DNA of 64,000 nucleotides from Lunularia cruciata (lineage: Eukaryota; Streptophyta; Marchantiopsida; Lunulariales; Lunulariaceae), in assembly GCA_948567375.1 (NCBI GenBank), contig OX419755.1:30137001-30201000 (forward strand), in the 5' to 3' direction. Of this stretch, positions 23,169 through 33,396 are shown piece after piece (positions within the stretch are counted from its first letter, which is position 1; each line of letters opens with the position of its first letter). The position numbers and the translations under genes are program-made. The notes under the pieces are model-generated. The model did no database searches. It was not told where the DNA came from and saw nothing but the letters and a program-made list of their open reading frames with translations.

Positions 23169-23919
23169 CTAGTCCGATCCGATGTCTACTTTGTCCTTGG
23201 CTTCCAAACCCAAACCCGTAGTAAATTTACTTCCTATTATTTTTTCCTCGGGTCTCATATCTTCTACCAAATCCAGCAATTCTCTTTCCTGATCTAAAAT
23301 TGCACTAGTGGGTAATCTATCTAACTCTTCATCTCTTGACCCACTCTTCTCTAATGTCTCCAATGGTAACTCCGAAGACATTTGTACTCCTATGTTATCT
23401 ACTTCGGGTTTTGCTCTAACATCTTTCCGAAGTTTTTCTATCTCTATTTTCACTAAGTCTAATCTAATTAAAATGTTATCCTCTACCTCTAAGATCTTCC
23501 TATCTACACGAGTTTTGAGACTAATTAACAAGGCATTCATATTTGTATCCTTCGCTTGTCTTCTCCTAATCTCCTGCACCAACAACTTCAACTCGTGCAG
23601 CCTTGTCTCTTCAATCCGAATGTTGGCTTCTGTACTTAGCATTGCGTTCATCTTGAGGACTATCTCCTTCAAAGGCTCCAACCTCTTTTTTCTTTCACAT
23701 TCCCGATCTGCAAGCCAATCCTCTTGGTACATCGCCAACTCCGCCTCAAACTTGGATTTCACCGACTCCTTCTCCTTCTCCTTTTGGACAACTCTCTTCT
23801 CCTAACTACGAAGTAACTCTCATAATCTGTCTTCTTCTCTATATCGTGCCGCCAACTCTCAAAGTTGCTTCTTCTCCTTGATACTCTCCATCACCCTATC
23901 GAGCTCTTGATCCTTTGCA
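23169..23919 (-). pseudogene. LTR-encoded coiled-coil protein, C-terminal part (L7)
   Basis: Continues the L7 ORF after removal of L8: the frame from 28703 is kept through 26931 and on to 23762-23169. It contains KSKFEAELAMYQEDWLADRE, RLHELKLLVQEIRRRQAKD, LISLKTRVDRKILEVEDN and ends VDIGSD at 23169. It is Glu/Lys-rich coiled coil, then an acidic tail. One stop lies near 23803 before the open 197 codons. Confidence 0.82.
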
Positions 23920-23924
23920 GCTAC

Positions 23925-26900
23925 TGTGACAACCCAACAAATATCACTTTTGGGGTAATCGGGTAAGTAAAGTTTGTTCCCGCAGAGATACTATCCAGAG
24001 TTGGTCAAATACAAAGACAAAAGTCACAATTGCAGTTCTTCTTGGCTTCTTTAATCTCTCAAGTAGAAACTACACCCAAAAGAGAGTAACAAGCTCACAA
24101 TCTTGACAACTTGTCACGAATACACACACATAATCACAACATAGCAAATTCTGTCCAAACAACTCTTGATTGTGATGATTCAGATTCTCCCGAAGACGGC
24201 ACTTCACTGCGAAGACCAATTTTGCCTTAGAATTGTGTTCCACCCCTCCACTGAAGGCACAACTTCCTTGATCGAAATTGCTTCACATCAACTTTGTACT
24301 GCACTCACAAATGCAAAATACTAACAACACTACAATTCCTCTCAGATCTGTCAAGGCATTGCTCCAATGCACTTCACTTAGGATCAAACACACAGAATGA
24401 AGATCAAGGCTGCGAATTCCAACATCCACAGACAACACACTGACTTGCTCTTCGGAATTCCCCACACACTCACAAACACAAACACAAAATTGACAATCGG
24501 AATTAAGCTTAAGCGACGAGTACTGAGAACAACACTTTGCTTTATCTATCTTCAGAAAGTTGAATACTGAATAACATCATACTGCAAATGCTTCACTTAA
24601 ATACTGAAGCAAACGGCAGCTCTTCCTAACATCTTTTCCTACCTACAGATCCCAAGGGACAAGCTATCATTTCATATCTGACTCTTCTTATCTCAAAATT
24701 GATTTTTATTCTGATCCAATGTCTACCTCATCATCGGCTTCCAAACCCGATGATCTTCCTACTATTTCACCTTCTTCAGGTATGACTGATTCTACTAATT
24801 TCTTCACTAATTCTATGACTTCTTCACTACAATCTTCAATTGAGCTCATGAGTAATCCATCTACACTCTTATTTCCTGACCCACTCTTCTCTAATGTATC
24901 AATTTGCAAGTCCGATGACACTTGAACTCCTACGTCTGCGACATTGGGTTTCTTCTCCACTATAACACTAGTCCAAATTTTCTCTAACTCCGTTTTGACA
25001 AAATCCAACCTAAGACTAACATTATTTTCTACCTCTAACATTTTCCTATCTACACGCTCTCTCAACCAAATCAGCAATGTGTTCATGTCCACGTCCTTGG
25101 CTTTTTGCTTCCGAGTTTCCTGCACAAGCAACTTCAACTCATGTAGGCGGGCTTCCTCCAATCTCCCATCAGCCTCCGTGCTTAAGATCGCTCTTAATTT
25201 CCCCGCAATTTCTCCTACTGATTCCGACTCATATCCTCGAGAGCGTTCTACCTTCAACTCCTCCCGATACATCTTCAACTCATCTTCATATTCTACAGCA
25301 AGCATCTTCTTCTCCTCTGCACACTGCATATTCTGTTGTTCCACGCTTTTGACAAGTTCTCGCAATTGCTCTTCTTCTTCTTGCCTGGACGTCAACTCTC
25401 TCAGCCATGCTTGATCTTTTGCTGCGGCACTCTTCTTCAAGCTATCCAACTCCTGCTCCATCACGATGGTCATTGCCTTCAAATGGACATTCTCAATGCA
25501 CACATCACTCACTTCCGCCTTCATTTTGCTCAGCCACATTGCCTGCTCCTTCAATTCTCCGGCTTGCTTCTGCAATTCCTTCTCCTTCTTTGTGCAACTT
25601 CCTTGTAGCCGGCTCAGCGTTTTCTTCCTCAAGTCTTCCTCCCTCTGAAGATTTTTTATTTCTTTATTTCTTCGAACTTGATGCTCCTGCAGCTCATGCA
25701 CTTCATTCAACAGTTGTTTTACCACCTGCAGCTCATTCATCCCTTTCCTTTGATCTTGGGCAATTCCTCTCCGATGTTCTTTCAACAGCTCGAGCAATGG
25801 TGTGACCACCTTCGTCAAGTATGTTATCCTGCCACAGTTGTCTTCCTCTTCATTGCCACCTTCGTCTGGAGTCTTCTCCTGCATCATCGGCTCCTTCATC
25901 CAAAGTTGCAATCTTTGTATCTTCATTGTGTTGGCACTGTCTTTGTCTTGGCCTCTTGAACTCGGCCCCGCGAGATACTCCTCCTTTGCTTTGGGTCTTG
26001 GCTTGTTCTCCACCATCGCCTCACCAGCCTCACTTACTACCACCGATTGATGGACTTCTAGCTCTCCCTCACTTTTGCTCCCAGACTCCTCACTTTTCAA
26101 GGTGAGCTCTTCTTCTTCCGAGTCCTCTTCCTGCGACTCAGTTTCTTCATCAGACTCCGATCTCGATGATGCTCCTCTTACGACTTTAGCGGTCTTCAAC
26201 ATCAGCCTCCGAGTCTTTCTTTGTATGAGAAACTGAAATTCCAGTTCCATGCTAAAAATGTAATACAAAGTCTTACCAAGACTTCAATCCTAGCTACTAC
26301 ATCTACTCTTCGGATTGCAAAACCTCTCACCGCTAGTGCATTGGCCACCTTCTTTGCTATGATTTTTTCTCTCGTTCTACGCTATTGGAAAACAAGACCC
26401 TCTCTTGGACGAGACACTCTAACTCCCTCAAGGTTTCAGAAAATCTCACTCTTGATGGGCTTCCGGACACGCATTACTGTAGGACGACTACTCAAAGGAA
26501 TTGGGAATTTACTCAGAGTGTTCAAATTCCTCTTGCGCAGTTGCAATTTTATATTGCCCTAAATTGCAGTCTTTCTTCAGTCGATTTCATTGGTGATTTT
26601 CTTCCTTCTACGTGCACTTTGGTCACTGTCAAGACATGATTCTTCTGCCCCCACCGTTTCTTGAAATGTACTTTCTAGCCACGTACAGAGGTTGTTAAAC
26701 GGTCTTCATCTTTCTTTCATTTTCCAACCCAAAGATAGTGATCTTTGGATTGTTCTCGGCGTACTCCTCTTCCAAGTACCTCCATCATCGGATCTGATGT
26801 CAGCTTCTTTGGCTTTCCTCCGAAGTTACTTCCATCCATTCTTTGTCCGCAATTTGACTTTTTTGTGCTTACTTCGTCTCTTAAACACTACCAATCCTAG

Positions 26901-26925
26901 AAAAACAAAAAATGTGGGTACCACA
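23925..26925 (-). repeat. L8: solo LTR nested in L7, perfect GCTAC duplication
   Basis: 3,001-bp minus-strand LTR, TGTGACAACCC at 23925 to GGGTACCACA at 26925. GCTAC flanks it at 23920-23924 and 26926-26930. It belongs to the L1/L11 subtype and is the innermost layer, so among the youngest inserts here. The N-terminal domain is partly deleted: at about 26225 the frame jumps from AWNWNFSF to the Lys-rich middle. Confidence 0.96.
24706..26268 (-). CDS. LTR-encoded coiled-coil protein, longest open copy (520 aa, L8)
   Basis: Best preserved VDIGS product, 520 codons without a stop. Residues 35-70 form an acidic Ser/Glu cluster (SDEETESQEEDSEEEELTL). Residues 140-400 are a long probable coiled coil with Leu/Glu/Lys heptad-like spacing (KQLLNEVHELQEHQVRRNKE, ELQKQAGELKEQAMW, AMTIVMEQELDSLKKS). 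The conserved block LLIWLRERVDRKMLEVENNV follows at about 400-420, and the end is DDEVDIGSE. No signal peptide, membrane segment or enzyme motif seen. The native start was further upstream: the Trp-rich N-terminal domain is deleted and out of frame, so the first 20 residues here (MYYIFSMELEFQF) are read in the wrong frame. The role is unknown; coiled-coil composition suggests oligomerisation. Confidence 0.85.
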   Translation of the reverse strand: MYYIFSMELEFQFLIQRKTRRLMLKTAKVVRGASSRSESDEETESQEEDSEEEELTLKSEESGSKSEGELEVHQSVVVSEAGEAMVENKPRPKAKEEYLAGPSSRGQDKDSANTMKIQRLQLWMKEPMMQEKTPDEGGNEEEDNCGRITYLTKVVTPLLELLKEHRRGIAQDQRKGMNELQVVKQLLNEVHELQEHQVRRNKEIKNLQREEDLRKKTLSRLQGSCTKKEKELQKQAGELKEQAMWLSKMKAEVSDVCIENVHLKAMTIVMEQELDSLKKSAAAKDQAWLRELTSRQEEEEQLRELVKSVEQQNMQCAEEKKMLAVEYEDELKMYREELKVERSRGYESESVGEIAGKLRAILSTEADGRLEEARLHELKLLVQETRKQKAKDVDMNTLLIWLRERVDRKMLEVENNVSLRLDFVKTELEKIWTSVIVEKKPNVADVGVQVSSDLQIDTLEKSGSGNKSVDGLLMSSIEDCSEEVIELVKKLVESVIPEEGEIVGRSSGLEADDEVDIGSE

Positions 26926-26930
26926 GCTAC

Positions 26931-28750
26931 TCTTGCCATAACATGGATAACCTCTAGTCTTGAATCAGCAAATTGCTGCTTCAAGATCTCATACTCGGCT
27001 ACTTGTCTCTCCCTTGCTATAACACTTTTCTTCACAAGATCCTCTCAATAATTCACTTCTCTCTTCAGGTCTTCAATTACCTGACTTCTCACTACTGCCT
27101 CCACTCGCAATACTTCTCTTTCCTCCTCACCTTGGGTTAGACTCTTCTTCAACTCCAAGTTTTCCTCTTCCAGCCTTGCTAATACCTGCAACATAGTCTT
27201 CACCTCTGGACAAGTCGACTGCATCTCCTTCTTCTTGTATTGTAGCTTTACTAACAAGGGGCACACCACTTCTCGCAGGTACTCCACTCCATCACTGGCA
27301 ACTACTTCAACCTGTGGAGTGATCTCCTTCTTTACTTCTTCTTCTTCCGATACTCACCTTCTTCTCTGTAGTCATTGTATTGGAATAGACGCCTTGCTTC
27401 CCGAGCTTTCAGGTGCTTCTTCCTTCACCGTACTCGGATCTGGTTTGTACTTTGCCTTACGTCTTGAGCAAACTCCTCTCTGTACTGTGATCTTCTTCTC
27501 TTCGGGCATAGTTACTTTGTCTTCCAAGTATGTGTTGTCTTCGGCTTCAAATTCTGCCTGCACTCCTTCTTCTTCATATTCTTCAGCCGCTGGCGCCGAT
27601 GTCATTTCTCCTCCTTCATCACTGTCGCTACTCGTATCTCCACTCTGTAGTGTTAGCTCAGGCTCCTCCTTGTGTTCTGATTCTTCAGTCTTGAGCTCGG
27701 CATCACCTTCCGAGTCTTCATCCTCCGACTCGATCACCACCATACCTTGCCTCGGGTTGCTTCTCCGTGTCTTCTGAGCTTTCTTTGTGTCTTTGGCTTT
27801 GCCCTGTAGACTTCTCTTCTTCATATTTGGGGTACTCACTGCAACCTCCACGTTCTTCCCTGTCTTTGTGTAGTAGTTGTCGGTGCTCCTGATTTGCAAG
27901 ATGTATTGCTGCTCCTTGACGTTTACCTCCTTTCGCAAATCAGGATGGAAGTGCGACACCATCCGAGTTCACTCCACCAAGTTCAGAAAATTTAGCCCAA
28001 GGTAGAAATGCACTGCAAATGGCACGATGTAGTGTGGAGGCGATTTATCCTGCAAATTCCACACCATCTGCCTCGTTCTCACGTGGAAACACCTTGCCCA
28101 ATTGATTGGTCTCCCTACGAATAACTTGTGAAAGAACACCGCTTGGTGTTTCATCACATAAGTGGTTCTCTCCGGCTTCAGGATGGCCATCAGTGCACTC
28201 ACAATTCCTCTCTTCACCGGGTCTTTATAGCTCTCAACTTTGTACCCATTCTTTGTCCACTTTGATGAGAATGCATCTCTCACTTCTTGGGTTTCTTGAG
28301 CTATCTCTCCCTTCCCCAAGAATGTGGCCCCCTGCTCCGAGCCTGCTTTCTTCCCGAGTACGAGTCTCCAATCCAACTCTGTCCAGCAAGCCAGATTTCC
28401 TCTCTTCCCTTCCTCCTCGGGTCCATCAAGACACTTGCTCTTGATGATTTCTATCATGAAACCTAGAAAGCCCACATTCCAATTCCATGCCAAGAAAGTG
28501 ATCCAAAGTCGGCTCAAGACTTCAATCCTAGCAATCACATCTAACCTCCGAATCACATGATTTCTCATTGTGAATTCAGAGTTCTTCTTTCCTCCTCCCA
28601 TCTCTTCTGCCTTCTCACTATCTCTTGATTTCACTCTCGCAACTTCTCCCTTACGCACTAACGCGATTCCAACTCTATTTCCCTTCCCCATGATTACCTG
28701 CAAGACAACTTCTCAATGGCAAAGGAAAATTACTCGACATTTTGTTGTTG
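26931..28750 (-). pseudogene. LTR-encoded protein, N-terminal domain and coiled coil (L7)
   Basis: Start ATG at 28750 (MSSNFPLPLRS) with one inserted base near 28690. After that the frame is open to 27969 (VIRRLDVIARIEVLSRLWIT, AWNWNVGFLGFM, LDGPEEEGKRGN, QTTYVMKH-type TTYVMKHQAVFFHKLFVG, NWARCF, HFYLGLNFLN). It continues in frame with isolated stops through an acidic segment (27962-27372) and coiled coil (27287-26931, ELKKSLTQGEEEREVLRVEA). The gene is interrupted by L8 after HVMARVA. A TATAAAA box lies about 25-30 bases upstream of the ATG. This copy best shows the order: N-domain about 250 aa, acidic linker, coiled coil. Confidence 0.85.
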
Positions 28751-29160
28751 CAAGTTTGATTTTTATAGAGTTGCACTTCTTTGTCTTTCTTCACTTTGAG
28801 TTTCTACCGAGAAATCACACCTCCAACATGCACCTATCATTGTCAATCAACCTTCACACGTATGGGCCGCCGGTTTTTGAACGGTCCTTTCTTGAATTTC
28901 TTGCCCCGACAAAAGGTTGTTAGACTGTCTTCGCCTTGGGTTGAGCTCCCCCCTGATACAAAGACACTTTACTTTGGGTTGTATGCTGAAAAGGCATTTC
29001 TGAGTACTTTGCCTTATGAACCGAAGTCACTTTACTTTGGGTTTCATCCCGAAGACTCTTTTCTTTGCCTTCTTTGGCCATACAAGTGCTATCCGACTTC
29101 TCTATACACTTCTTCTTCTTTATTTTGAAAAAAACAAAAAAATATGGGCACCACAAACAT

Positions 29161-31125
29161 CAAGAGATGTTCTTCCACAAGATGTTTGCAGGGGAGCCAA
29201 TCAATTGGATGAAGTGCTTTCATCAGCGTGCAAGACAAATGGTGTGGAACTTGTGGGACAAGTTGCCTCCACATTACATTTTGTCGTTTGCAGCCCACTT
29301 CTACTTGGGACTGAATTTGCTGAATGCAGTGGAGAGACACAAGATGGTGCTGCACTTCCATATTGATTTCAAAAGAGATGTTGATGCAAAGGAGCAGTAA
29401 TACATCTTGCAGATAAGGAGTAATGACAAGTACTACGTGCAGATGGGGCAGAGTGTGCAGATGAACACTCCAAATTCAAAGAAGAGGAGTCAACGAGAAG
29501 AAGAAGAAGAAGTAGCAGCAATGAGACCTCAAAAGACCAAGAAGGTGAACCCGAGGAAAGACTTGGTGGTAGTCACGTCGTCGGGCAAAGAATTAGAAGG
29601 GAAGGCTAAGGGCAAGTCAGAAGACTTGAAGATGGAAGAAGAACATGAATTCACATTGCAGAGTGGTGATGCAAGCAGCAAGAGTGAAGATGGTATAGAG
29701 ATGCAATTTGTACCCAAGGAAGAAGAAGGAAAGATGAAAATGGAGGAAGAATGTTACTCAAAACAAGAAGATGAAGTTCCAAAGGAGGAGAAGAGGGTGA
29801 CCATTCAGAGAGGAGTTCGTTCCAAAAGGAACGTGAAGTATGAAGCAGGACTGAGTAGGAGAAGAGAAGTAAAGAGTGGAAGTTTGGGGAGCAAAGAATC
29901 CATCTCAATAAGGCAATTGCGGCTGAGAACAAGAGTGTCAAGCAAAGAAGAAGCAAAGAAGGAGGAAAGTCCGCAAGTTGAGGTAAAGTAGAATGATGGA
30001 GAAGAGTATTTGTGGGAGGTTGTATGCCTGTTGTTAACAAAGTTGGAGTAGAAGAAGAAGGAGATGAAGTCAAAGTTTCCAAAGGTGAAGACAATGTTGC
30101 AGGTGTCAGCAAAATTAGAGGAAGGAAACTCAGAGTTGAAGAAGAGTATGACCCGAGGAGAAGAGGAGAGAGAAGTACAACAAGTAGATGCAGTAATACA
30201 AAATCAAGTGATTGAAAACTTGAAAAGAGAAGTAGGAAGTAGAGAGCGAGTAATAGAGTAGGATGTCATAGCAAGGGAGAGACATATAGCAGAGTATGGA
30301 ATCTTGAAACAGCAGTTTGTTGATTCACGATTAAAAATTATTCATGTTATGGCAAGAGTAGTAGAGAAGGAGCAAGAGCTTGGTAGAGTGATGGAGAATG
30401 TAGAAGAGAAGAAGCAACTATGGCAGAGAGGGTTAACAGCGAGATATAGAGAAGAAGAGAGTGTGCGGGAGTTACTTCGTAATCTGGAGGAGAAGATTGT
30501 TCAGAAGGAGAAGGAGAAGGAGACTATGAAAGCCAAATTCAAGGTTGAATTGGCAATGTTAAGATAAAATTGGCCGGCAGATCAAGAACGTGAGAGAAGA
30601 ATGAGACTTGAGCCATTGGAGGAGATTATCACAAAGATGAATGCAATGCTGAGTACAAAAGCTAGTGTAAGGATTGAAGAAACAAGGTTGCACAAGTTGA
30701 AGTTGTTGGTGCAAGAGATGAGGAGTAGAAATACAAAGGATAAAGATTTGAATGCCTTGCTGATTAGTCTCAGAACTTGTGTAGATAGGAAGATATTGGA
30801 AGTAGAAGACAATATTACAATTAGATTGGATTTAGTGAAGTTGGAGATAGAGAAACTTTGGAAGGATGTAAGAGCAAAGCCCAAAGTAGATGAAGTAGGA
30901 GTACATATGTCTTTGGAGTTACCATTGGAGATATTGGAGAAGAGTGGGTTGGGAGATAGAGATTTAGATAGGTTACCTATGATAGGAATTGTAGAACAGG
31001 AGGGAGAAGTATTAGAATTGGTAGAAGAATTGGTAGTTGTGGAACCCAAGAGTATAGTAGTATGTGAGGTTACTTTGGGATTGGGATTGGAAGCTGAGGA
31101 AGAAGTAGACATTAGGTCGCAGTAG
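29161..31125 (+). pseudogene. LTR-encoded coiled-coil protein, rest of L6 copy
   Basis: Joins in frame to 21757-22374, giving 861 codons with no frameshift. Contents: MFFHKMFAGEPINWMKCFHQ and HFYLGLNLLN (end of N-domain); a Glu run and acidic linker (29407-29991, open 194 codons); coiled coil (ELKKSMTRGEEEREVQQVDA, ILKQQFVDSRLKIIHVMARV); RLHKLKLLVQEM; LISLRTCVDRKILEVEDN; end EVDIRSQ at 31125. About five in-frame stops remain. The lack of shifts over 2.6 kb argues that the frame was under coding constraint before it decayed. Confidence 0.88.
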
Positions 31126-31242
31126 TAACAATTTTGAGATTTGAAGAGGCGGATATGAAGAGGTGCATTGTCATTTTGGATCTATAGGTAGGACGAGTTG
31201 TTGTAGAACGGTATAGTTGTTAGTAACTATCGATTGCTTTAC

Positions 31243-31250
31243 TATTTAAG
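31243..31250 (+). promoter_or_regulatory. TATTTAAG box near the LTR 3' end
   Basis: TATTTAAG about 120 bp after the ORF stop of L6. The same box follows the ORF in most copies (for example about 3568 on the minus strand in L1, and 36463 in L11). It is a likely core promoter for the genomic RNA, placing the ORF in U3 and the last 0.65 kb in R-U5. Confidence 0.5.
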
Positions 31251-31920
31251 AGGAACATTTGCAATAAGATGTTCTTCAATATTCATTATTTCTGAGAATA
31301 GATAAACCAAAGTGCTAATTTCAATGCTCATTGCTTGAGCTTGATTCCAAGTATCAACTTTGTGTGTGTGCTTGTGAGTGTGGAGAATTTTGAAGTGCAA
31401 GTCAGTGTGCTTGTTGGATGTTGGATTCCACAACCTTGCTCTTCATTTTGTGTGTTTGATCTTGAATGAAGTGCAATTGGAGCAATGCCTTTACAAATCT
31501 AAGAGGAATTGTAGTGTTGGTAGTATTCTGCATTTGTGAGTGCAATGCCGTGTTGATGTGAAGCAATTTTGATTCAAGAAATTGTGCCTTTAGTGGAGGG
31601 GTGGAACACAATTATGAGGCAGAGTTGTTTTGCAGCAAAGTGCCATTTTCAAGAGAATTTGAATCATCACAATCAAGATTGTTTGAAAAGAATTGATGGA
31701 GTTGTGATTAAGTGTGACAAGTTGTTGTGACAAGGCTGCAAGTTAGTGCTTGTTATTCTCTTTTGGGTGTAGTTGCTACCTAAGAGATTAAAGACAAAAT
31801 CAAGAAGGACTACATTGTTACTATCAGACTTTGTATTTGACCAATTCTGAATTGTATCTCTATGGGAATGAACTTTACTTACCTGATTACCACAAAAGTG
31901 ATATTTTCCGGGTTGTCACA

Positions 31921-32097
31921 AGAGACCACACCCAAGAGAGAGTAACAAGCACTGATCACGACCTTGTTACAATAGTTTGTCACTCACTAATCACAATACT
32001 TCAAAACAATCTTGATTGTGATGATTGAGTCCATCTCAAAAATGGCTACTTTACTGCAAAACCACTTTGCCTCAAAATTGTGTTCCACCCCTTCACT
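31921..32097 (-). repeat. L9: small LTR fragment
   Basis: 177 bp of a minus-strand VDIGS LTR (the part from CCACACCCAAGAGAGAGTAACAAG to TTCCACCCCTTCACT), left between the end of L6 and the start of L10. The last five bases, TCACT, would be the left target site of L10. Non-coding. Confidence 0.8.
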
Positions 32098-33396
32098 TGT
32101 GACAACCCGGCAAATATCACTTTTGTAGTAATCAGGTAAGTAAAGTTCATTCCCGTAGAGATACTAGTCAGAAATGTCCAAATACAAAGTCAAATAGTAA
32201 CATGTAGTTCTTCTTGGTTGCGTCTTTAACCTCTCAAGTAAAAACTACACCCAAAAGAGAGTAACAAGCATTGATTTTCAATCTTGACATGAGTTCACAC
32301 TCTTTAATCACAACTCCATCAAATCTTTCCAAACAATCTTGATTGTAATGATTCAGGCTCTCTTGAAAATGACACTTCATTGCAAAATGACTTCATCTCA
32401 AAATTGTGTTCCACCCATCCACTAAAGGCACAACTTCCTTGATCAAAATTGCTTCACATCAACACTTCGCTGCACTCACAAATGCAGAATACTACCAACA
32501 CTACAATTCCTCTCAAATCTGTCAAGGCATTGCTTTGATTGCACTTCAGTTAGGATCAAACACATAGAATGAAGATTAAGGCTGTGGAATCCAACATCCA
32601 ACAAGCACACTGACTTGCACTTCAAATTTCTCTACACACTCACAAAGATAGACACAATGTTGATACTTGGAATTAAGCTCAAACGACAAGCACTACTTCA
32701 TAACACTTTGCTTTATCTATTCTTAGAAATAATGAGCATTGAACAACATAATACTACAGATGCTACCCTTAAATAATGAAGCAAACGATAGTTCTAACAA
32801 CTATACCATACTATAACAACTCTTCCTACCTACAAATCCGAATGACAAACCACCTCTTCATATCTGCCTCTTCAAATCTCAAAATTGTTTCTACTTTGAT
32901 CCGATGTCTAGCTTGTCATTGGCATTCAAACCCAAAGTAACTTCACTTACTACTACTCTATCCTTGGGTTTCAAAAATTCTAATTTTTCTACCACTTCTA
33001 CTACTTCTTCACTCTGATCTACAATTCCAATCACAGGTAATACTTCTAAATCCTTATCTTCCAACCCACTCTTCTCTAAAGTGTCAAATGTTAAATCTGA
33101 AGACACTTGCACTCTTATCTCTCTTACTTTGGGTCTTCGTACTTCTTTTACTTCAATATGAATGTTAGCTAACTCCATTCTAACAAGATCTAGTCTGAGA
33201 CACACATTGTCTCCTACCTCTAACATCTTCCTATCTACACAATCCCGTAGATGAATTAATAGATTATTCAATTTTGTATCCTTTGCCTTCTTCTTACGCA
33301 TCTCTTGCACTAACAACCTCAGCTCATGCAATCTCACCTCCTCGAGTTTACACTCAAATTCTGTGCTCAGCATGGCCTTAATTTCATTGACATTTT
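32098..33396 (-). repeat. L10 left part (coding 3' end)
   Basis: Minus-strand LTR starting TGTGACAACCCGG, of the L5 subtype. It is cut at 33396 by plus-strand LTR L11. The matching coding 5' part of the same subtype reappears at 50037-51644 beyond G1, so L10 was split by the later arrivals. About 0.75 kb of its middle is missing. Confidence 0.8.
32891..33396 (-). pseudogene. LTR-encoded coiled-coil protein, C-terminal fragment (L10)
   Basis: Open from the L11 junction to the stop at 32891. It starts within NEIKAMLSTEFECKLEEVRL, includes LLIHLRDCVDRKMLEVGDNV and RLDLVRMEL, and ends NDKLDIGSK. It aligns with L5 at 15060-15562. The frame runs past the junction to 33514 only by reading L11 backwards; that part is spurious. 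Confidence 0.85.

Larger units (their letters stand above)
22375..29155 (-). repeat. L7: solo LTR in L6 with AACAT duplication, interrupted by L8
   Basis: Minus-strand LTR between TGTGACAACCC (22375) and GCACCACA (29155). Perfect AACAT duplication (22370-22374 and 29156-29160). The L6 reading frame is exactly restored when L7 and one AACAT are removed. Subtracting L8 plus GCTAC (3,006 bp) leaves a full-size LTR of about 3,775 bp of the same subtype as the LTRs of G1. Confidence 0.95.
21377..31920 (+). repeat. L6: plus-strand LTR interrupted by L7
   Basis: VDIGS-family LTR lacking its first 40 or so bases. Homology starts at GAGAAGAAGTGTATAG (about 21377), directly fused to G3 RT, and ends GGGTTGTCACA at 31920. 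L7 with its AACAT duplication (22375-29160) sits inside its ORF. Its own target duplication cannot be found because the left edge is deleted and the right side abuts a fragment of a minus-strand LTR (L9). Own length is about 3.76 kb. Confidence 0.85.

Noticed and set aside
24706-26268. The 520-aa coiled-coil ORF as a host gene
   Set aside because: It lies wholly inside a 3.0-kb solo LTR with a perfect target duplication, and homologous frames occur in every long LTR of the window.
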